From positions 124,001 through 188,000 of the forward strand of contig NZ_AKJK01000042.1 in assembly GCF_000282375.1 (NCBI RefSeq): a stretch of 64,000 nt of DNA. The letters are read 5' to 3'. The stretch is from Pseudomonas sp. GM50. Its GTDB lineage: Bacteria > Pseudomonadota > Gammaproteobacteria > Pseudomonadales > Pseudomonadaceae. Below are positions 1 through 9,110 of this stretch, one piece after another. The notes below the pieces were generated by a model. That model worked only from the letters and a program-made list of their open reading frames with translations. It searched no databases and was not told the origin of the DNA. The translations under genes and the position numbers were made by a program. Within the stretch, counting starts at the first letter, position 1. Each line of letters starts with the position of its first letter.

Positions 1-1027
1 GCGGGTTGTTTTCCACCGGTTGAATCATCGTCTGCTGAATGCGGAACTCGCCCTTGAGGCTGCTACGGGCGCGCAAGACATCGATCAGGCCTTCGACCAT
101 CAGCCGATAACTGCGGCCGATGCTTTCCATTTGTGCCTCGGCCTGCGCCTTGTCCAGGCGCACTTGATCCAGCCCGGCACCGCGCAGAAAGGCTTGCAAC
201 AGGTCGGGTTGAGAATTGTCGGCCGGGCTGACCGGATCGACCAGGCGTTCGACGACGGCCACGGGTGGTTCGCAAAGGGGTGCCGGTTCGATCGGTACGC
301 TGATGTGAGGTACGGATGGCGGCGCAACCTCTGTAACAGGCAGCGGGGCGATCGCCACCGGTGCAGGCTTGTCGCTGAACAGGTCCCAATCTTCCGGAAT
401 CACCGGGGCCGACACCAGCGGCGCAGGCCCGGCCACGGGCGTTGGGACGGGAATAGGGGTCGGTGGGCGGAAGTCATGCTGCTCGGCCGGGACATGGTCG
501 GGCTGGGTGGCCGGCGGGACGCTGGTCGGTGTCAGGAAGTCGAACAGGTCCGGCATCGTGTCCATGGCCGATACGCCCTGAAAATGTGCAGGCGGTGTCA
601 CGGGCAACGACGTCGGCGTATTCACGACGGCGCCCTGACGCCCCATCAGGGCTTCGAAGCTGCTGGACGAATTGGCGAAAGGGTTGCCGTCGGTCACCGG
701 CAGACTGAAATCGATACGCGCCTGGATTTCATAATCACCGATGCGGATAACTTCGCCATCTTGCAACGGCTCGCTGTTGCCCTTGCGCAGACGAATACCG
801 GCCTTGACCAATTCCACACCGTTAGTGCTGTTATCAGTTAAGTAATACCGGCCATCTTTATATTGAACAACGCAATGTTTGCCGGACACCAAACGCTCTG
901 GATCGGGCAATACCCAGTCATTATCAGAATTACGGCCAATTGCCATCACGCCCTGATCCATGGATTTCTCAGGGCACTGGCCAGGGGTAATTTTGTGATA
1001 ACTAGTGATAGTCAAACACAGCGACAT
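1..1027 (-). CDS. tagH: T6SS FHA-domain protein TagH (partial, runs off left edge)
   Basis: The leftward frame is open from an ATG at 1027 to the window edge, so at least 342 codons are present and the C-terminus is missing. The N-terminus is a forkhead-associated domain: GRNSDNDW near residue 34, then SGKHC and a D-N-S-T-N-G motif near residue 65, the usual phosphothreonine-binding signature. A long Pro/Ala/Val-rich linker follows (roughly residues 120-260), then a helical segment. A strong Shine-Dalgarno site (AAGGAGG, 1031-1039 on the minus strand) decides the start. FHA proteins of this kind act in threonine-phosphorylation control of T6SS assembly in other species. The gene is divergent from tssA, and the rest of the locus (tssK, tssL, tssM) probably lies beyond the left edge; that is inference. 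Confidence 0.85.
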   Translation of the reverse strand, partial: MSLCLTITSYHKITPGQCPEKSMDQGVMAIGRNSDNDWVLPDPERLVSGKHCVVQYKDGRYYLTDNSTNGVELVKAGIRLRKGNSEPLQDGEVIRIGDYEIQARIDFSLPVTDGNPFANSSSSFEALMGRQGAVVNTPTSLPVTPPAHFQGVSAMDTMPDLFDFLTPTSVPPATQPDHVPAEQHDFRPPTPIPVPTPVAGPAPLVSAPVIPEDWDLFSDKPAPVAIAPLPVTEVAPPSVPHISVPIEPAPLCEPPVAVVERLVDPVSPADNSQPDLLQAFLRGAGLDQVRLDKAQAEAQMESIGRSYRLMVEGLIDVLRARSSLKGEFRIQQTMIQPVENNP

Positions 1028-1431
1028 CTTGCCTCCTTGCTGAACACTTTGCGCGCGGGCGAATCGGGATTCACTCCCGCCAGACTCGCTCCGACAACCT
1101 TGCAAAAACAACCTTGAAACGGCTTTTTACCGGCATGATTGCTGATCTTAACCGGCTTGCGTGACAAAAAACCTGCATTAGTGCCTGCTTCGACCTATCG
1201 GTCGCGCAGGTTGTTAAGCACCTCACATCTGTCACACAGAGGAAATAGCTTACCTTGACAAGCCATAAGTACTACACCAAAAATGCATAACTTCTTGAAT
1301 ATACATGATGGCACTTTAAGATCACCGCATATCTAAAAGGCCATTACCCTCAAGGAAACATGTGAAGTTCCATTTGGAACTTACATGTGAACGGCCCGAC
1401 TCTCGAACGGGCGATATGGAGATCAAATTCA
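1028..1431. promoter_or_regulatory. Divergent T6SS promoter region between tagH and tssA
   Basis: About 400 bp without a convincing gene separate the two arms of the T6SS locus and must hold promoters for both. The part at 1240-1340 is AT-rich. A perfect 8-bp inverted repeat (AAGTTCCA at 1365-1372, TGGAACTT at 1375-1382) is bracketed by two copies of ACATGTGAA (1359-1367 and 1383-1391). I looked for a sigma-54 (-24 GG, -12 GC) element and did not find a good one. The small plus-strand open frame at 863-1117 is antisense to tagH and is not a gene. Confidence 0.5.
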
Positions 1432-2451
1432 GTGGAAGTGCCTTTGCTGCTCGCCGCCGTTTCCGCGACTTCGCCTTGCGGCGAAGATTTGGAATATGAC
1501 GCGGATTTTTTGCGCCTGGAACGCGATTCCCAAGGCCAGCCCGAGCGCAGCATGGGCGATTCGATATTGCCTGCCGCCCCCCCTGAATGGCGCAGCATCC
1601 AGCAGCAAAGTCTGGATTTGTTGCAACGCAGCAAAGACCTGCGTATCACCCATTTCCTTTTGCAAAGTTCCCTTGCCCTCGAAGGCGTCACCGGCCTGGC
1701 CCGCGTCCTGACACTGATCAGCGAATTGCTCAAGCAATACTGGGCCGACCTGCATCCGCGCCTGGATGCCGAAGACAACAACGACCCCACCGTGCGCATC
1801 AATGCCCTCGCCGGCCTGACGTCCGATGCCACCATTCGCCTGCTACGCGAAAGCATCCTGGCCCGTTCGCGAACCTTTGGCGCTGTCAGCCTGCGCGCCG
1901 CCGCCAATGCCAGCGGCCTGCAAAGCTTCCCTGACGAAAACCTCGGCGCCGAGCAGCTCGCCGGGGCGTTCCTCGACAGCGATCCCGAACAGTTGGAAAT
2001 CACCCGCGCCGCTTTGCACGAGGCCCGTAGCGTCGCCGAGGCCATCGAGCAACAGATCAGCGAACAAATCGGTTCCGCCCAGGGCGTTGACCTTGGCCCG
2101 TTGAAGCAACCGCTAAAAATGGCCCTGCAGATTCTCGGCCAGTTCGCCCCGCAGAGCGGCGACACTCCCCTGTCCGATTCCATCAGCGACGACAGTGCCG
2201 CGTCGGTTGAACACCCCACCGCGCCGAGCACACCGCGCAGCACTGGCGAAATCAACAACCGCGACGACGTGCTGCGCAGTCTGGACCGGATTCTTGCGTA
2301 CTACACCCGTCATGAACCCTCCAGCCCGCTGCCGGTGCTGTTGAACCGGGCGAAGAATCTGGTGCACGCCGACTTTGCGGCCATCGTGCGCAACCTGATT
2401 CCCGACGGCATGAGCCAATTTGAAAACCTGCGCGGACCAGACAGCGAATAA
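1432..2451 (+). CDS. tssA: T6SS protein TssA (ImpA family)
   Basis: TssA caps and primes sheath-tube polymerisation at the T6SS baseplate. The N-terminus VEVPLLLAAVS followed by PCGEDLEYD is the hallmark of the ImpA-N domain. The C-terminal part (about residues 250-320) has the RDDVLRSLDRI and YYTRHEPSSPLP pattern typical of the short TssA class. I chose the GTG at 1432 because it follows GGAG (1418-1421) and matches the usual family N-terminus. A GTG at 1387 in frame would add 15 residues but falls beside the inverted repeat and has only a weak ribosome site. The protein is 339 aa from the chosen start. First gene of the rightward T6SS operon, 80 bp ahead of tssB. Confidence 0.9.
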   Translation: MEVPLLLAAVSATSPCGEDLEYDADFLRLERDSQGQPERSMGDSILPAAPPEWRSIQQQSLDLLQRSKDLRITHFLLQSSLALEGVTGLARVLTLISELLKQYWADLHPRLDAEDNNDPTVRINALAGLTSDATIRLLRESILARSRTFGAVSLRAAANASGLQSFPDENLGAEQLAGAFLDSDPEQLEITRAALHEARSVAEAIEQQISEQIGSAQGVDLGPLKQPLKMALQILGQFAPQSGDTPLSDSISDDSAASVEHPTAPSTPRSTGEINNRDDVLRSLDRILAYYTRHEPSSPLPVLLNRAKNLVHADFAAIVRNLIPDGMSQFENLRGPDSE

Positions 2452-2531
2452 AAGCGAACGGATCACGCAGTCACGTCACCGGTACCACCGATGACGCCAA
2501 CACCGTCGCTTGAGCGACCAGGAGCAGCAAC

Positions 2532-3041
2532 GTGGCGAAGCAAAGTTCTCAGAAATTCATCGCGCGCAACCGCGCGCCTCGAGTGCAGATCGAGTACGAC
2601 GTCGAGCTCTACGGCGCCGAGAAAAAGGTCCAGTTGCCCTTCGTCATGGGCGTCATGGCGGACCTCGCCGGCAAGCCCGCCGAGCCTCTGGCGCCTGTGG
2701 CCGATCGCAAGTTTCTTGAAGTGGATGTCGACAACTTCGACTCGCGCCTCAAGGCCATGCAGCCACGCGTCGCGTTCCACGTGCCCAACGAGCTGACCGG
2801 CGAAGGCAACCTGAGCCTGGACATCACCTTTGAAAGCATGGACGACTTCAGCCCGGCCGCCGTGGCGCGCAAGGTCGACTCGCTGAACAAGCTGCTCGAA
2901 GCGCGCACCCAACTGGCCAACCTGCTGACCTACATGGACGGCAAGACCGGTGCCGAAGAAATCATCATGAAGGCCATCAAGGATCCGGCGCTGCTCCAGG
3001 CGCTTGCCAGTGCGCCGAAGCCAGCCGAGCCTCAGGCTTAA
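2532..3041 (+). CDS. tssB: T6SS contractile sheath small subunit TssB
   Basis: TssB (VipA) pairs with TssC to form the contractile sheath around the Hcp tube. The 169-aa length and the pattern KFIARNRAPRVQIEYDVE, VMGVMADL, F-L-E-V-D-V-D-N-F and the helix near residues 112-160 (KVDSLNKLLEARTQLANLL) are characteristic. The start is a GTG preceded by AGGAG at 2519-2523. The gene lies 15 bp ahead of tssC and is surely co-transcribed with it. Nothing unusual was seen. Confidence 0.96.
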   Translation: MAKQSSQKFIARNRAPRVQIEYDVELYGAEKKVQLPFVMGVMADLAGKPAEPLAPVADRKFLEVDVDNFDSRLKAMQPRVAFHVPNELTGEGNLSLDITFESMDDFSPAAVARKVDSLNKLLEARTQLANLLTYMDGKTGAEEIIMKAIKDPALLQALASAPKPAEPQA

Positions 3042-3056
3042 TCAGGACGAATGATC

Positions 3057-4550
3057 ATGACCGATTCAGTACGTGCAGACGCTCAGACACTGGGCACCAC
3101 CGAAGAAGCCAGCGAGTTCGCCTCCCTGCTGCTGCAAGAATTCAAACCCAAGACCGATCGCGCTCGCGAAGCCGTCGAGACCGCCGTGCGCACCTTGGCC
3201 GAACAGGCCCTGGCGCAGACCGACCTGGTGTCCAACGACGCCATCAAGTCGATCGAATCAATCATCGCCGCTATCGACGCCAAGCTCACCGCCCAGGTCA
3301 ACCAGGTCATCCACCACCCCGATTTCCAGCAACTGGAAAGCGCTTGGCGTGGCCTGCATTACCTGGTCAACAACACCGAGAGCGATGAGCAACTGAAGAT
3401 TCGCGTGCTCAACATCTCCAAGACCGACCTGCACAAGACCCTGAAGAAATTCAAGGGCACCGCGTGGGACCAGAGCCCGATCTTCAAGAAGATGTACGAA
3501 GAAGAATACGGCCAGTTCGGCGGCGAACCTTACGGTTGCCTGGTGGGCGATTACTACTTCGACCAGTCGCCTCCGGACGTGGAACTGCTGGGCGAACTGT
3601 CGAAAGTCTGCGCCGCCATGCACTCGCCGTTCATCGCAGCCGCATCGCCGACCGTGATGGGCATGGGCTCGTGGCAGGAACTGTCGAACCCGCGCGATCT
3701 GACCAAAATCTTCACCACCCCGGAATACGCCGGCTGGCGCTCGCTGCGCGAATCGGAAGACTCGCGCTACATCGGCCTGACCATGCCGCGCTTCCTCGCG
3801 CGTCTGCCGTATGGCGCCAAGACCGATCCGGTGGAAGCCTTCGCCTTCGAAGAAAACACCGACGGTGCCGACAGCTCCAAGTACACCTGGGCCAACGCCG
3901 CTTACGCAATGGCGGTGAACATCAACCGCTCGTTCAAACACTTCGGCTGGTGCTCGCGCATCCGTGGCGTGGAGTCTGGCGGTGAAGTGGAAAACTTGCC
4001 GGCGCACACCTTCCCGACTGACGATGGTGGCGTGGACATGAAATGCCCGACCGAAATCGCCATCAGCGACCGCCGTGAAGCGGAACTGGCAAAGAACGGT
4101 TTCATGCCGCTGCTGCACAAGAAAAACACTGACTTCGCCGCGTTCATCGGCGCCCAGTCGTTGCAGAAACCGGCCGAGTACGACGATCCGGACGCCACCG
4201 CCAACGCCAACCTGGCCGCGCGCCTGCCGTACCTGTTCGCCACCTGCCGCTTCGCCCATTACCTGAAGTGCATCGTGCGCGACAAGATCGGCTCCTTCAA
4301 AGAGAAGGACGAAATGCAGCGCTGGTTGCAGGACTGGATCCTCAACTACGTCGACGGTGACCCGGCGCACTCCACCGAAACCACCAAGGCCCAGCACCCA
4401 TTGGCTGCGGCCGAAGTGATCGTCGAGGACGTGGAAGGCAACCCGGGGTACTACAACTCCAGGTTCTACCTGCGCCCGCACTATCAGCTCGAAGGTCTGA
4501 CCGTGTCGCTGCGCCTGGTATCCAAGCTGCCTTCGGCCAAAGGCGCATAA
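3057..4550 (+). CDS. tssC: T6SS contractile sheath large subunit TssC
   Basis: TssC (VipB) is the large sheath subunit. The 497-aa protein carries the family signatures W-R-G-L-H-Y-L-V near residue 100, the FGGEPYGCLVGDYYF stretch near residue 155, and PFIAAASPTVMG near residue 195. The C-terminus contains the YYNSRFYLRPHYQLEGLTVSLRLVS pattern region that forms the handshake strand with TssB. Two ATGs are in frame at 3051 and 3057. The AGGA at 3044-3047 is too close to the first and well spaced for the second, so MTDSVRADAQ is the likelier start. It is followed by a REP pair and then hcp, so hcp may also be transcribed separately. Confidence 0.96.
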   Translation: MTDSVRADAQTLGTTEEASEFASLLLQEFKPKTDRAREAVETAVRTLAEQALAQTDLVSNDAIKSIESIIAAIDAKLTAQVNQVIHHPDFQQLESAWRGLHYLVNNTESDEQLKIRVLNISKTDLHKTLKKFKGTAWDQSPIFKKMYEEEYGQFGGEPYGCLVGDYYFDQSPPDVELLGELSKVCAAMHSPFIAAASPTVMGMGSWQELSNPRDLTKIFTTPEYAGWRSLRESEDSRYIGLTMPRFLARLPYGAKTDPVEAFAFEENTDGADSSKYTWANAAYAMAVNINRSFKHFGWCSRIRGVESGGEVENLPAHTFPTDDGGVDMKCPTEIAISDRREAELAKNGFMPLLHKKNTDFAAFIGAQSLQKPAEYDDPDATANANLAARLPYLFATCRFAHYLKCIVRDKIGSFKEKDEMQRWLQDWILNYVDGDPAHSTETTKAQHPLAAAEVIVEDVEGNPGYYNSRFYLRPHYQLEGLTVSLRLVSKLPSAKGA

Positions 4551-4578
4551 AAACCTGCTGAACGGTACACGGTAAAAA

Positions 4579-4668
4579 TGTGGGAGCGAGCCTGCTCGCG
4601 ATAGCGGTGGATCAGTCGCTGCCAGTGTTGCCTGACACTCCGCCATCGCGAGCAGGCTCGCTCCCACA
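4579..4668. repeat. REP inverted pair (REPIN) between tssC and hcp
   Basis: Two arms, TGTGGGAGCGAGCCTGCTCG at 4579 onward and its reverse complement ending at 4668, flank a 40-bp spacer. This is the Pseudomonas REPIN layout. In mRNA it would fold into a long stem between the tssC and hcp messages and may stabilise or separate them. The same arm sequence recurs at 12818, 42209 and 52944. Confidence 0.9.
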
Positions 4669-4747
4669 GGGGTCTTCATTAGGTTGGAGATCACCTTGAA
4701 TCCCCTTCAGCTGAACAGATTTCGCAAGGTCGGCGTTAACCAAACAA

Positions 4748-4763
4748 TGTGGTAGAGACCACA
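4748..4763 (+). promoter_or_regulatory. Small inverted repeat just upstream of the hcp ribosome site
   Basis: TGTGGT (4748-4753) and ACCACA (4758-4763) form a 6-bp stem with a 4-base loop directly before the hcp Shine-Dalgarno site (GGGAG, 4766-4770). It could be an operator or a 5' mRNA hairpin. Function is not known. Confidence 0.4.
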
Positions 4764-4775
4764 CAGGGAGAAAAC

Positions 4776-5264
4776 ATGGCTGTTGATATTTTCATCAAGA
4801 TCGGCGACATCAAGGGCGAGTCCATGGACAAGGCCCACAAGGACGAAATCGACGTCTTGAACTGGAGCTGGGGCATGTCTCAGTCCGGCAACATGCACGT
4901 GGGCAGCGGTGGTGGTGCAGGCAAGGTGAACATCCAGGACCTGTCGCTGACCAAGTACGTCGACAAAGCCTCACCGAACCTGATGATGCACTGCGCCAGC
5001 GGCAAGCACATCGACAAGGTCAAGCTGACCGTGCGCAAGGCCGGCGGCGAAAGCCAGGTCGAGTACATGATCATCAACCTGGAAGAAGTGCTGGTCACGT
5101 CCCTGAGCACTGGCGGCTCGGGTAGCGATGATCGCCTGACCGAAAACCTCACCCTGAACTTCGCCAAGGTGCTGGTGGACTACCAGCCGCAAAAAGCCGA
5201 CGGCACCAAGGAAGGCGGGCCGGTCAAGTTCGGCTGGAACATCCGCCAGAACGTCAAGGTGTAA
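4776..5264 (+). CDS. hcp: T6SS tube protein Hcp (TssD)
   Basis: Hcp hexamers stack into the inner tube that is expelled by sheath contraction, and can carry small effectors in the lumen. The 162-aa protein begins MAVDIFIKIGDIKGES and contains VLNWSWGMSQSG near residue 30 and the C-terminal K-F-G-W-N-I-R-Q-N-V-K motif, all standard for the family. The start at 4776 follows GGGAG; an upstream in-frame start at 4749 would add nine residues and is not supported. The gene stands between a REP pair and an effector cassette, so Hcp may load the adjacent Tae4 amidase. Confidence 0.97.
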   Translation: MAVDIFIKIGDIKGESMDKAHKDEIDVLNWSWGMSQSGNMHVGSGGGAGKVNIQDLSLTKYVDKASPNLMMHCASGKHIDKVKLTVRKAGGESQVEYMIINLEEVLVTSLSTGGSGSDDRLTENLTLNFAKVLVDYQPQKADGTKEGGPVKFGWNIRQNVKV

Positions 5265-5346
5265 TCGAAGATGCCCCCGGTGTTATGCGCCGGGGGTGTT
5301 TTGGTGCTTGCTCGAATCCAATCCTTTTCCCTCCGGTGTCTGAGTC

Positions 5347-5805
5347 ATGGCCAAACCTTCGTTTATTAATTTGTGGAAAGCATATTCCGATCTGCTAGTT
5401 AAGTACCCTGACGCAAAGCCCTGTGAAGGGCCTTGGGCAAACCAGTGTGCTATCCGCATGAGCATGACGCTCAATGCAGAGCTGACCATCAAGGTCAACA
5501 AATCCACCTATACCGAACCCAAATGTGCACACGAGCACGCCAGGGGTGCCGAATCACTGGCGAACTGGTTGTGGAAGCATCATCTGGGGCGGCCACAGAT
5601 CCTCGGTGGCAGTGCCGAAGAACGCCGCAAGTTGCAAGACAAGACCGGGCTCATCTTCTTCAAGGATTGTTTTCAGCAGGTAGGAGAGTCACCGGATAGT
5701 CGCACCGGCGATCATATCGACCTGTGGAATCGCGGCTTGACCATTGGCCGCTACAACGACCCTGCCTACCGATCCAAAGCCATCTGGTTCTGGGAGCTGA
5801 CATGA
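5347..5805 (+). CDS. tae4: T6SS amidase effector, Tae4 family
   Basis: Tae4 proteins are NlpC/P60-type peptidoglycan endopeptidases delivered to the periplasm of rival bacteria, cutting the D-Glu/mDAP stem-peptide bond. The 152-aa protein has the expected size. Visible motifs are W-A-N-Q-C-A-I-R-M-S with the likely catalytic Cys34, and GDHIDLWN with the likely catalytic His123 and Asp125. There is no signal peptide, as expected for an Hcp- or VgrG-loaded cargo. It sits between hcp and tssE, and its stop overlaps the start of the next gene (ATGA at 5802-5805), which is the usual coupling of effector and immunity protein. Confidence 0.88.
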   Translation: MAKPSFINLWKAYSDLLVKYPDAKPCEGPWANQCAIRMSMTLNAELTIKVNKSTYTEPKCAHEHARGAESLANWLWKHHLGRPQILGGSAEERRKLQDKTGLIFFKDCFQQVGESPDSRTGDHIDLWNRGLTIGRYNDPAYRSKAIWFWELT

Positions 5806-6242
5806 TCAGATCCAGCCGAAACCTGATGGCTCTGTGCTGCGTATTGTCGAGCCTGTGGGCGTGCGCCGGCCAACAGACTGCCCCTGCTTCCGAGGACCAG
5901 GTCGTCACTCTGGGCGAACAACGACTGACACTGGGGAACGATCAGCAGCAATGCGTGTTGCGTAAACCGGACCAGAGCGTGCTGCCCCTCGAGATGCCAT
6001 GGCCTTGCCAATTTGCTGTCGACCGACAGGGCAAACCTCACGTCGAATCCTTCAACAACGTACCGATCGTGATCGTGCTGCACGTGAGCGTTGATCCTGC
6101 AAACAGTCGCGAATGCCGGTCCGAGTACCGCGCCGTACGCCAGGTCAAAGGCCAGCTCGAACCTTCGGTGGTCGCGCGCAGTGCCAGTTGCCTGCGGGGT
6201 GCCGGCGATCAGAAAGATTACACAGGTCTTTTCATTTGGTAA
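5802..6242 (+). CDS. Probable exported immunity protein to Tae4, copy 1
   Basis: A 146-aa protein with an N-terminal export signal ending in SSLWAC, which could be a lipobox (Cys21). The body has a conserved set of cysteines and the motifs QQCVLRKPDQS, MPWPC and VESFNN. It is clearly homologous to the next gene. The start codon overlaps the tae4 stop, so the two are translationally coupled. Periplasmic location and coupling to an amidase effector support an immunity role by inference. It does not resemble the Tai4 family proteins I know, so the family is left unnamed. Confidence 0.72.
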   Translation: MIRSSRNLMALCCVLSSLWACAGQQTAPASEDQVVTLGEQRLTLGNDQQQCVLRKPDQSVLPLEMPWPCQFAVDRQGKPHVESFNNVPIVIVLHVSVDPANSRECRSEYRAVRQVKGQLEPSVVARSASCLRGAGDQKDYTGLFIW

Positions 6243-6307
6243 CCGACCTCACATGCGATCGTTTACGCCCCTGCGCATCGCTAAAGTCAGGTCGGGTTGA
6301 GGTTGAA

Positions 6308-6748
6308 ATGATCAAACGAACCCCGTTGGTGCTGCTGTCAGGCTGCCTGCTGTTAAGCCTGAATGCCTGGGCGCAACAGCAACAATCTGCTGCACCCGGC
6401 AATCAGGTAATTGTCGCCGGACAAACACTGACCCTGGAAAACCACGATCAACAATGCGCCTTGCGCAAACAGGACCAAAGCCTCTTGAAACTGGACATGC
6501 CGTGGCCTTGTTTTCTGAGTGTCGACCGAAAAGGTCAGCCACGGGTCGAGACCTTCAACAACGCCCAAATCATTATCGTGGAGCACTCCACGCCTGAGCC
6601 CCCTCCGAGCCGTGATTGTGACGCTCGGTATCAGGCCATCCGCCAAATCAAAGACCAGCCCATGGAAGTGTCGAAGGTCGCCCATAGTGCTGGCTGTATG
6701 ACCGGCGTCATGGACCAGAAAAGTTTCGTGGCGCATTTCTCGTGGTAA
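6308..6748 (+). CDS. Probable exported immunity protein to Tae4, copy 2
   Basis: A 146-aa protein with a Sec signal peptide ([12 protein letters not shown], cleavage likely after NAWA). It shares with copy 1 the sequence patterns QQCxLRKxDQSxLxLxMPWPC, DRxGxPxVExFNN, SRxCxxxYxAxRQxKxQ and the final FxW, so the pair arose by tandem duplication. The copies have diverged in the middle and in signal type: copy 1 is possibly lipidated, copy 2 probably soluble. Its last codons overlap the GTG start of tssE (6742), so translation of the cassette continues into the structural operon. Confidence 0.7.
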   Translation: MIKRTPLVLLSGCLLLSLNAWAQQQQSAAPGNQVIVAGQTLTLENHDQQCALRKQDQSLLKLDMPWPCFLSVDRKGQPRVETFNNAQIIIVEHSTPEPPPSRDCDARYQAIRQIKDQPMEVSKVAHSAGCMTGVMDQKSFVAHFSW

Positions 6749-7254
6749 CCGAAATCGCCACCCGCGATCGTCTGCAACCGTCCCTGCTGGACCGGTTGAC
6801 CGATGACGACCCGAGCAACCCAAAGGAAAGCGCCGACAAGCGCGTGCTATCCCTGACCCAACTGAAAGCCTCGGTGCTGCGTGACTTGGCGTGGTTGCTC
6901 AACACCACTTCATTGCTCGGCGCCGATGCGACGTTGCACACCCCAGCCGGCACGTCGGTGGTCAACTTCGGGTTGCCGGCGCTGGCCGGCAACAGTGCGT
7001 CGAACGTCGATATCGCCGCGCTTGAAGCCCTGATCCACCAGGCCATCGCTACGTTCGAACCGCGGATTCTGCGTAACACCTTGCGCGTGCGAGCCCGGGC
7101 ATCCGCCGAAATGAACCACAACGCCCTGAGTTTCGAGATCGAAGGCGACCTTTGGGCGCAGCCAGTGCCGCTGCGCCTGATGCTACAGACCGACCTGGAC
7201 CTGGAATCCGGCCATGTGCGAGTGATCAACGCCGATCAGCGGAGACGCTCATGA
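6742..7254 (+). CDS. tssE: T6SS baseplate protein TssE (gp25-like)
   Basis: TssE is the gp25-like wedge protein of the baseplate. The 170-aa protein begins [19 protein letters not shown], a typical TssE N-terminus, contains the [15 protein letters not shown] pattern and VVNFGLP near residue 75, and ends with the LRVRARA and E-I-E-G-D-L-W-A strands of the GPW/gp25 fold. The GTG start overlaps the end of the preceding immunity gene by 7 bp, and its stop overlaps tssF (ATGA). Confidence 0.93.
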   Translation: MVTEIATRDRLQPSLLDRLTDDDPSNPKESADKRVLSLTQLKASVLRDLAWLLNTTSLLGADATLHTPAGTSVVNFGLPALAGNSASNVDIAALEALIHQAIATFEPRILRNTLRVRARASAEMNHNALSFEIEGDLWAQPVPLRLMLQTDLDLESGHVRVINADQRRRS

Positions 7255-9110
7255 ACCCGCGCCTGCTGGAACTGTACAACCAGGAATTGCACCACGTGCG
7301 CGAAAGCGCGGCGGAGTTCGCCCAGGAATACCCGAAAATCGCCAGTCGGCTGACGTTGTCCGGCATGGACTGCGCCGACCCGTACGTCGAACGCTTGCTG
7401 GAAGGTTTTGCTTATCTGACGGCGCGGGTACAGCTCAAGCTCGATGCCGAATACCCGACCTTTACTCATAACCTGCTGGAAATCGCGTACCCCCATTACC
7501 TGGCGCCGACACCGTCGATGACCGTGGTGCAATTGCAGGCCGACCCTGATGAAGGCTCGCTGAGCAGCGGCTTCCCGCTGCCTCGGGACACGGTCCTGCG
7601 CGCCGCCCTGGGCCGCGAAACCCAAACCTGCTGCGAGTACCGCACCGCCCACGCGGTGACGTTGTGGCCGTTGCAGGTCAGCCAGGCCGAGTACTTCGGC
7701 AACCCGTCCGCCATGCTCGGGCGCTTGGCCGCCAGCGAACCCAAGGCCAAGGCCGGCCTGCGCCTGACCCTGCGCACCGGCGCCGAACTACCGTTCAACA
7801 GTCTGGCCCTGGACAACCTGCCGCTGTACCTCAATGGAGCAGACGAGCAGCCCTTCCGCCTTTACGAACAGCTGCTGGGCAATGTCTGCGCCGTGTTCGC
7901 CCGTCAGCCCGGCGGTGATTGGGTGGAACGCCTGCCGCAGGACGCACTGCGCTCCCAGGGATTCGACGATACCGACGCCGCGCTGCCGGTGGTCTCGCGG
8001 GCCTTCCAGGGCTATCGCCTGTTGCAGGAATACTTCGCCCTGCCCCACCGCTTTCTGTTTGTCGACTTCACCCAGTTGAGCCGGGCGGTCAAACGTTGCG
8101 ACGGACAGGAACTGGAATTGATCGTGCTGTTCGACCGTCACGACCCGAGCCTGGAAGGTAGCGTCGGAGCCGCGCAGTTCCTGCCATTCTGCACCCCGGC
8201 CATCAACCTGTTTCCCAAGCGCCTGGATCGCATTCACTTGTCGGAACGGGTCAATGAACACCATGTGATCGCCGACCGCACCCGGCCGATGGATTTCGAG
8301 ATTCATTCCCTGACCACCCTTACCGGCCACGGCACCGGGTCGGAGCAGCCTTTTTTGCCGTTCTATGCGGTGCGCGATCCATCTCGCTACGGCCGCGATC
8401 AGGCCTGGTACACGGTGCGACGCGAACCCCGCGTGCTGTCCAGCGGCCAGCGGCGCAACGGCCCGCGCTCGACGTACATCGGCAGCGAAACCTTCGTCAG
8501 CCTGGTGGACAGCCAGCAGGCGCCTTATCGCCACGACCTGCGCCAACTGGGCGTAACAGCGTTGTGCACCAACCGCGACCTGCCGCTGTTCATGAGCGTG
8601 GGTAATAGCAAGACCGACTTCACCCTGGCCGACAGCGCACCTGTCGCGGCGGTGCGCTGCGTGGCAGGCCCAAGTCGCCCACGCGCCAGCCATGCCCATG
8701 ACGCCAAGGCGTGGCGGTTGATCAGCCAGCTGTCGCTGAATTATTTATCCCTCAGCGAGCAAGGCCAGGGCGCCGCCGCCCTGCGCGAACTGCTGCGCCT
8801 GTACGGCGACAGCAACGATGCGGCGTTGCAATTGCAGATCGAAGGCCTGCGCGAAGTCAGCAGCAAGGCCTGCACCCGACGCCTGCCGATGCCCGGCCCG
8901 ATCGTGTTTGGTCGTGGCCTGGAGATCACTCTGGAATTCGATGAAAACGCGTTTCGCGGCACTGGGGTCTTCTTGCTCGGTGCAGTGTTCGAACGCTTCC
9001 TGGCACGCTACGTGTCGATCAACAGTTTTACCGAGACGGTGATCCGTACCACCGAACGCGGCGAGATCATGCGATGGAAAGCCAAGCCAGGACGCCGTCC
9101 GACCCTGTGA
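7251..9110 (+). CDS. tssF: T6SS baseplate protein TssF
   Basis: TssF (VasA/ImpG) forms the baseplate wedge with TssE, TssG and TssK. The 619-aa protein begins [20 protein letters not shown] and continues with [13 protein letters not shown] and [17 protein letters not shown], the invariant N-terminal block. The C-terminus has [13 protein letters not shown] and the NSFTETV motif. The ATG at 7251 overlaps the tssE stop by 4 bp, which fixes the start. Overlaps tssG by 37 bp. Confidence 0.96.
   Translation: MNPRLLELYNQELHHVRESAAEFAQEYPKIASRLTLSGMDCADPYVERLLEGFAYLTARVQLKLDAEYPTFTHNLLEIAYPHYLAPTPSMTVVQLQADPDEGSLSSGFPLPRDTVLRAALGRETQTCCEYRTAHAVTLWPLQVSQAEYFGNPSAMLGRLAASEPKAKAGLRLTLRTGAELPFNSLALDNLPLYLNGADEQPFRLYEQLLGNVCAVFARQPGGDWVERLPQDALRSQGFDDTDAALPVVSRAFQGYRLLQEYFALPHRFLFVDFTQLSRAVKRCDGQELELIVLFDRHDPSLEGSVGAAQFLPFCTPAINLFPKRLDRIHLSERVNEHHVIADRTRPMDFEIHSLTTLTGHGTGSEQPFLPFYAVRDPSRYGRDQAWYTVRREPRVLSSGQRRNGPRSTYIGSETFVSLVDSQQAPYRHDLRQLGVTALCTNRDLPLFMSVGNSKTDFTLADSAPVAAVRCVAGPSRPRASHAHDAKAWRLISQLSLNYLSLSEQGQGAAALRELLRLYGDSNDAALQLQIEGLREVSSKACTRRLPMPGPIVFGRGLEITLEFDENAFRGTGVFLLGAVFERFLARYVSINSFTETVIRTTERGEIMRWKAKPGRRPTL

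Noticed and set aside
20..841. Plus-strand frame of 273 codons at the left edge
   Set aside because: The minus strand encodes an FHA protein with a good ribosome site; the plus frame has skewed His/Arg-rich composition.
1028..1431. Sigma-54 promoter for the T6SS
   Set aside because: TGGCAC occurs at 1309-1314 and a GGCAC-like word on the minus strand near 1171, but neither has a GC at the required 10-bp spacing.
5802..6748. Naming the two exported proteins Tai4
   Set aside because: Their cysteine pattern and MPWPC and FNN motifs do not match the Tai4 sequences I know, so only position supports immunity.
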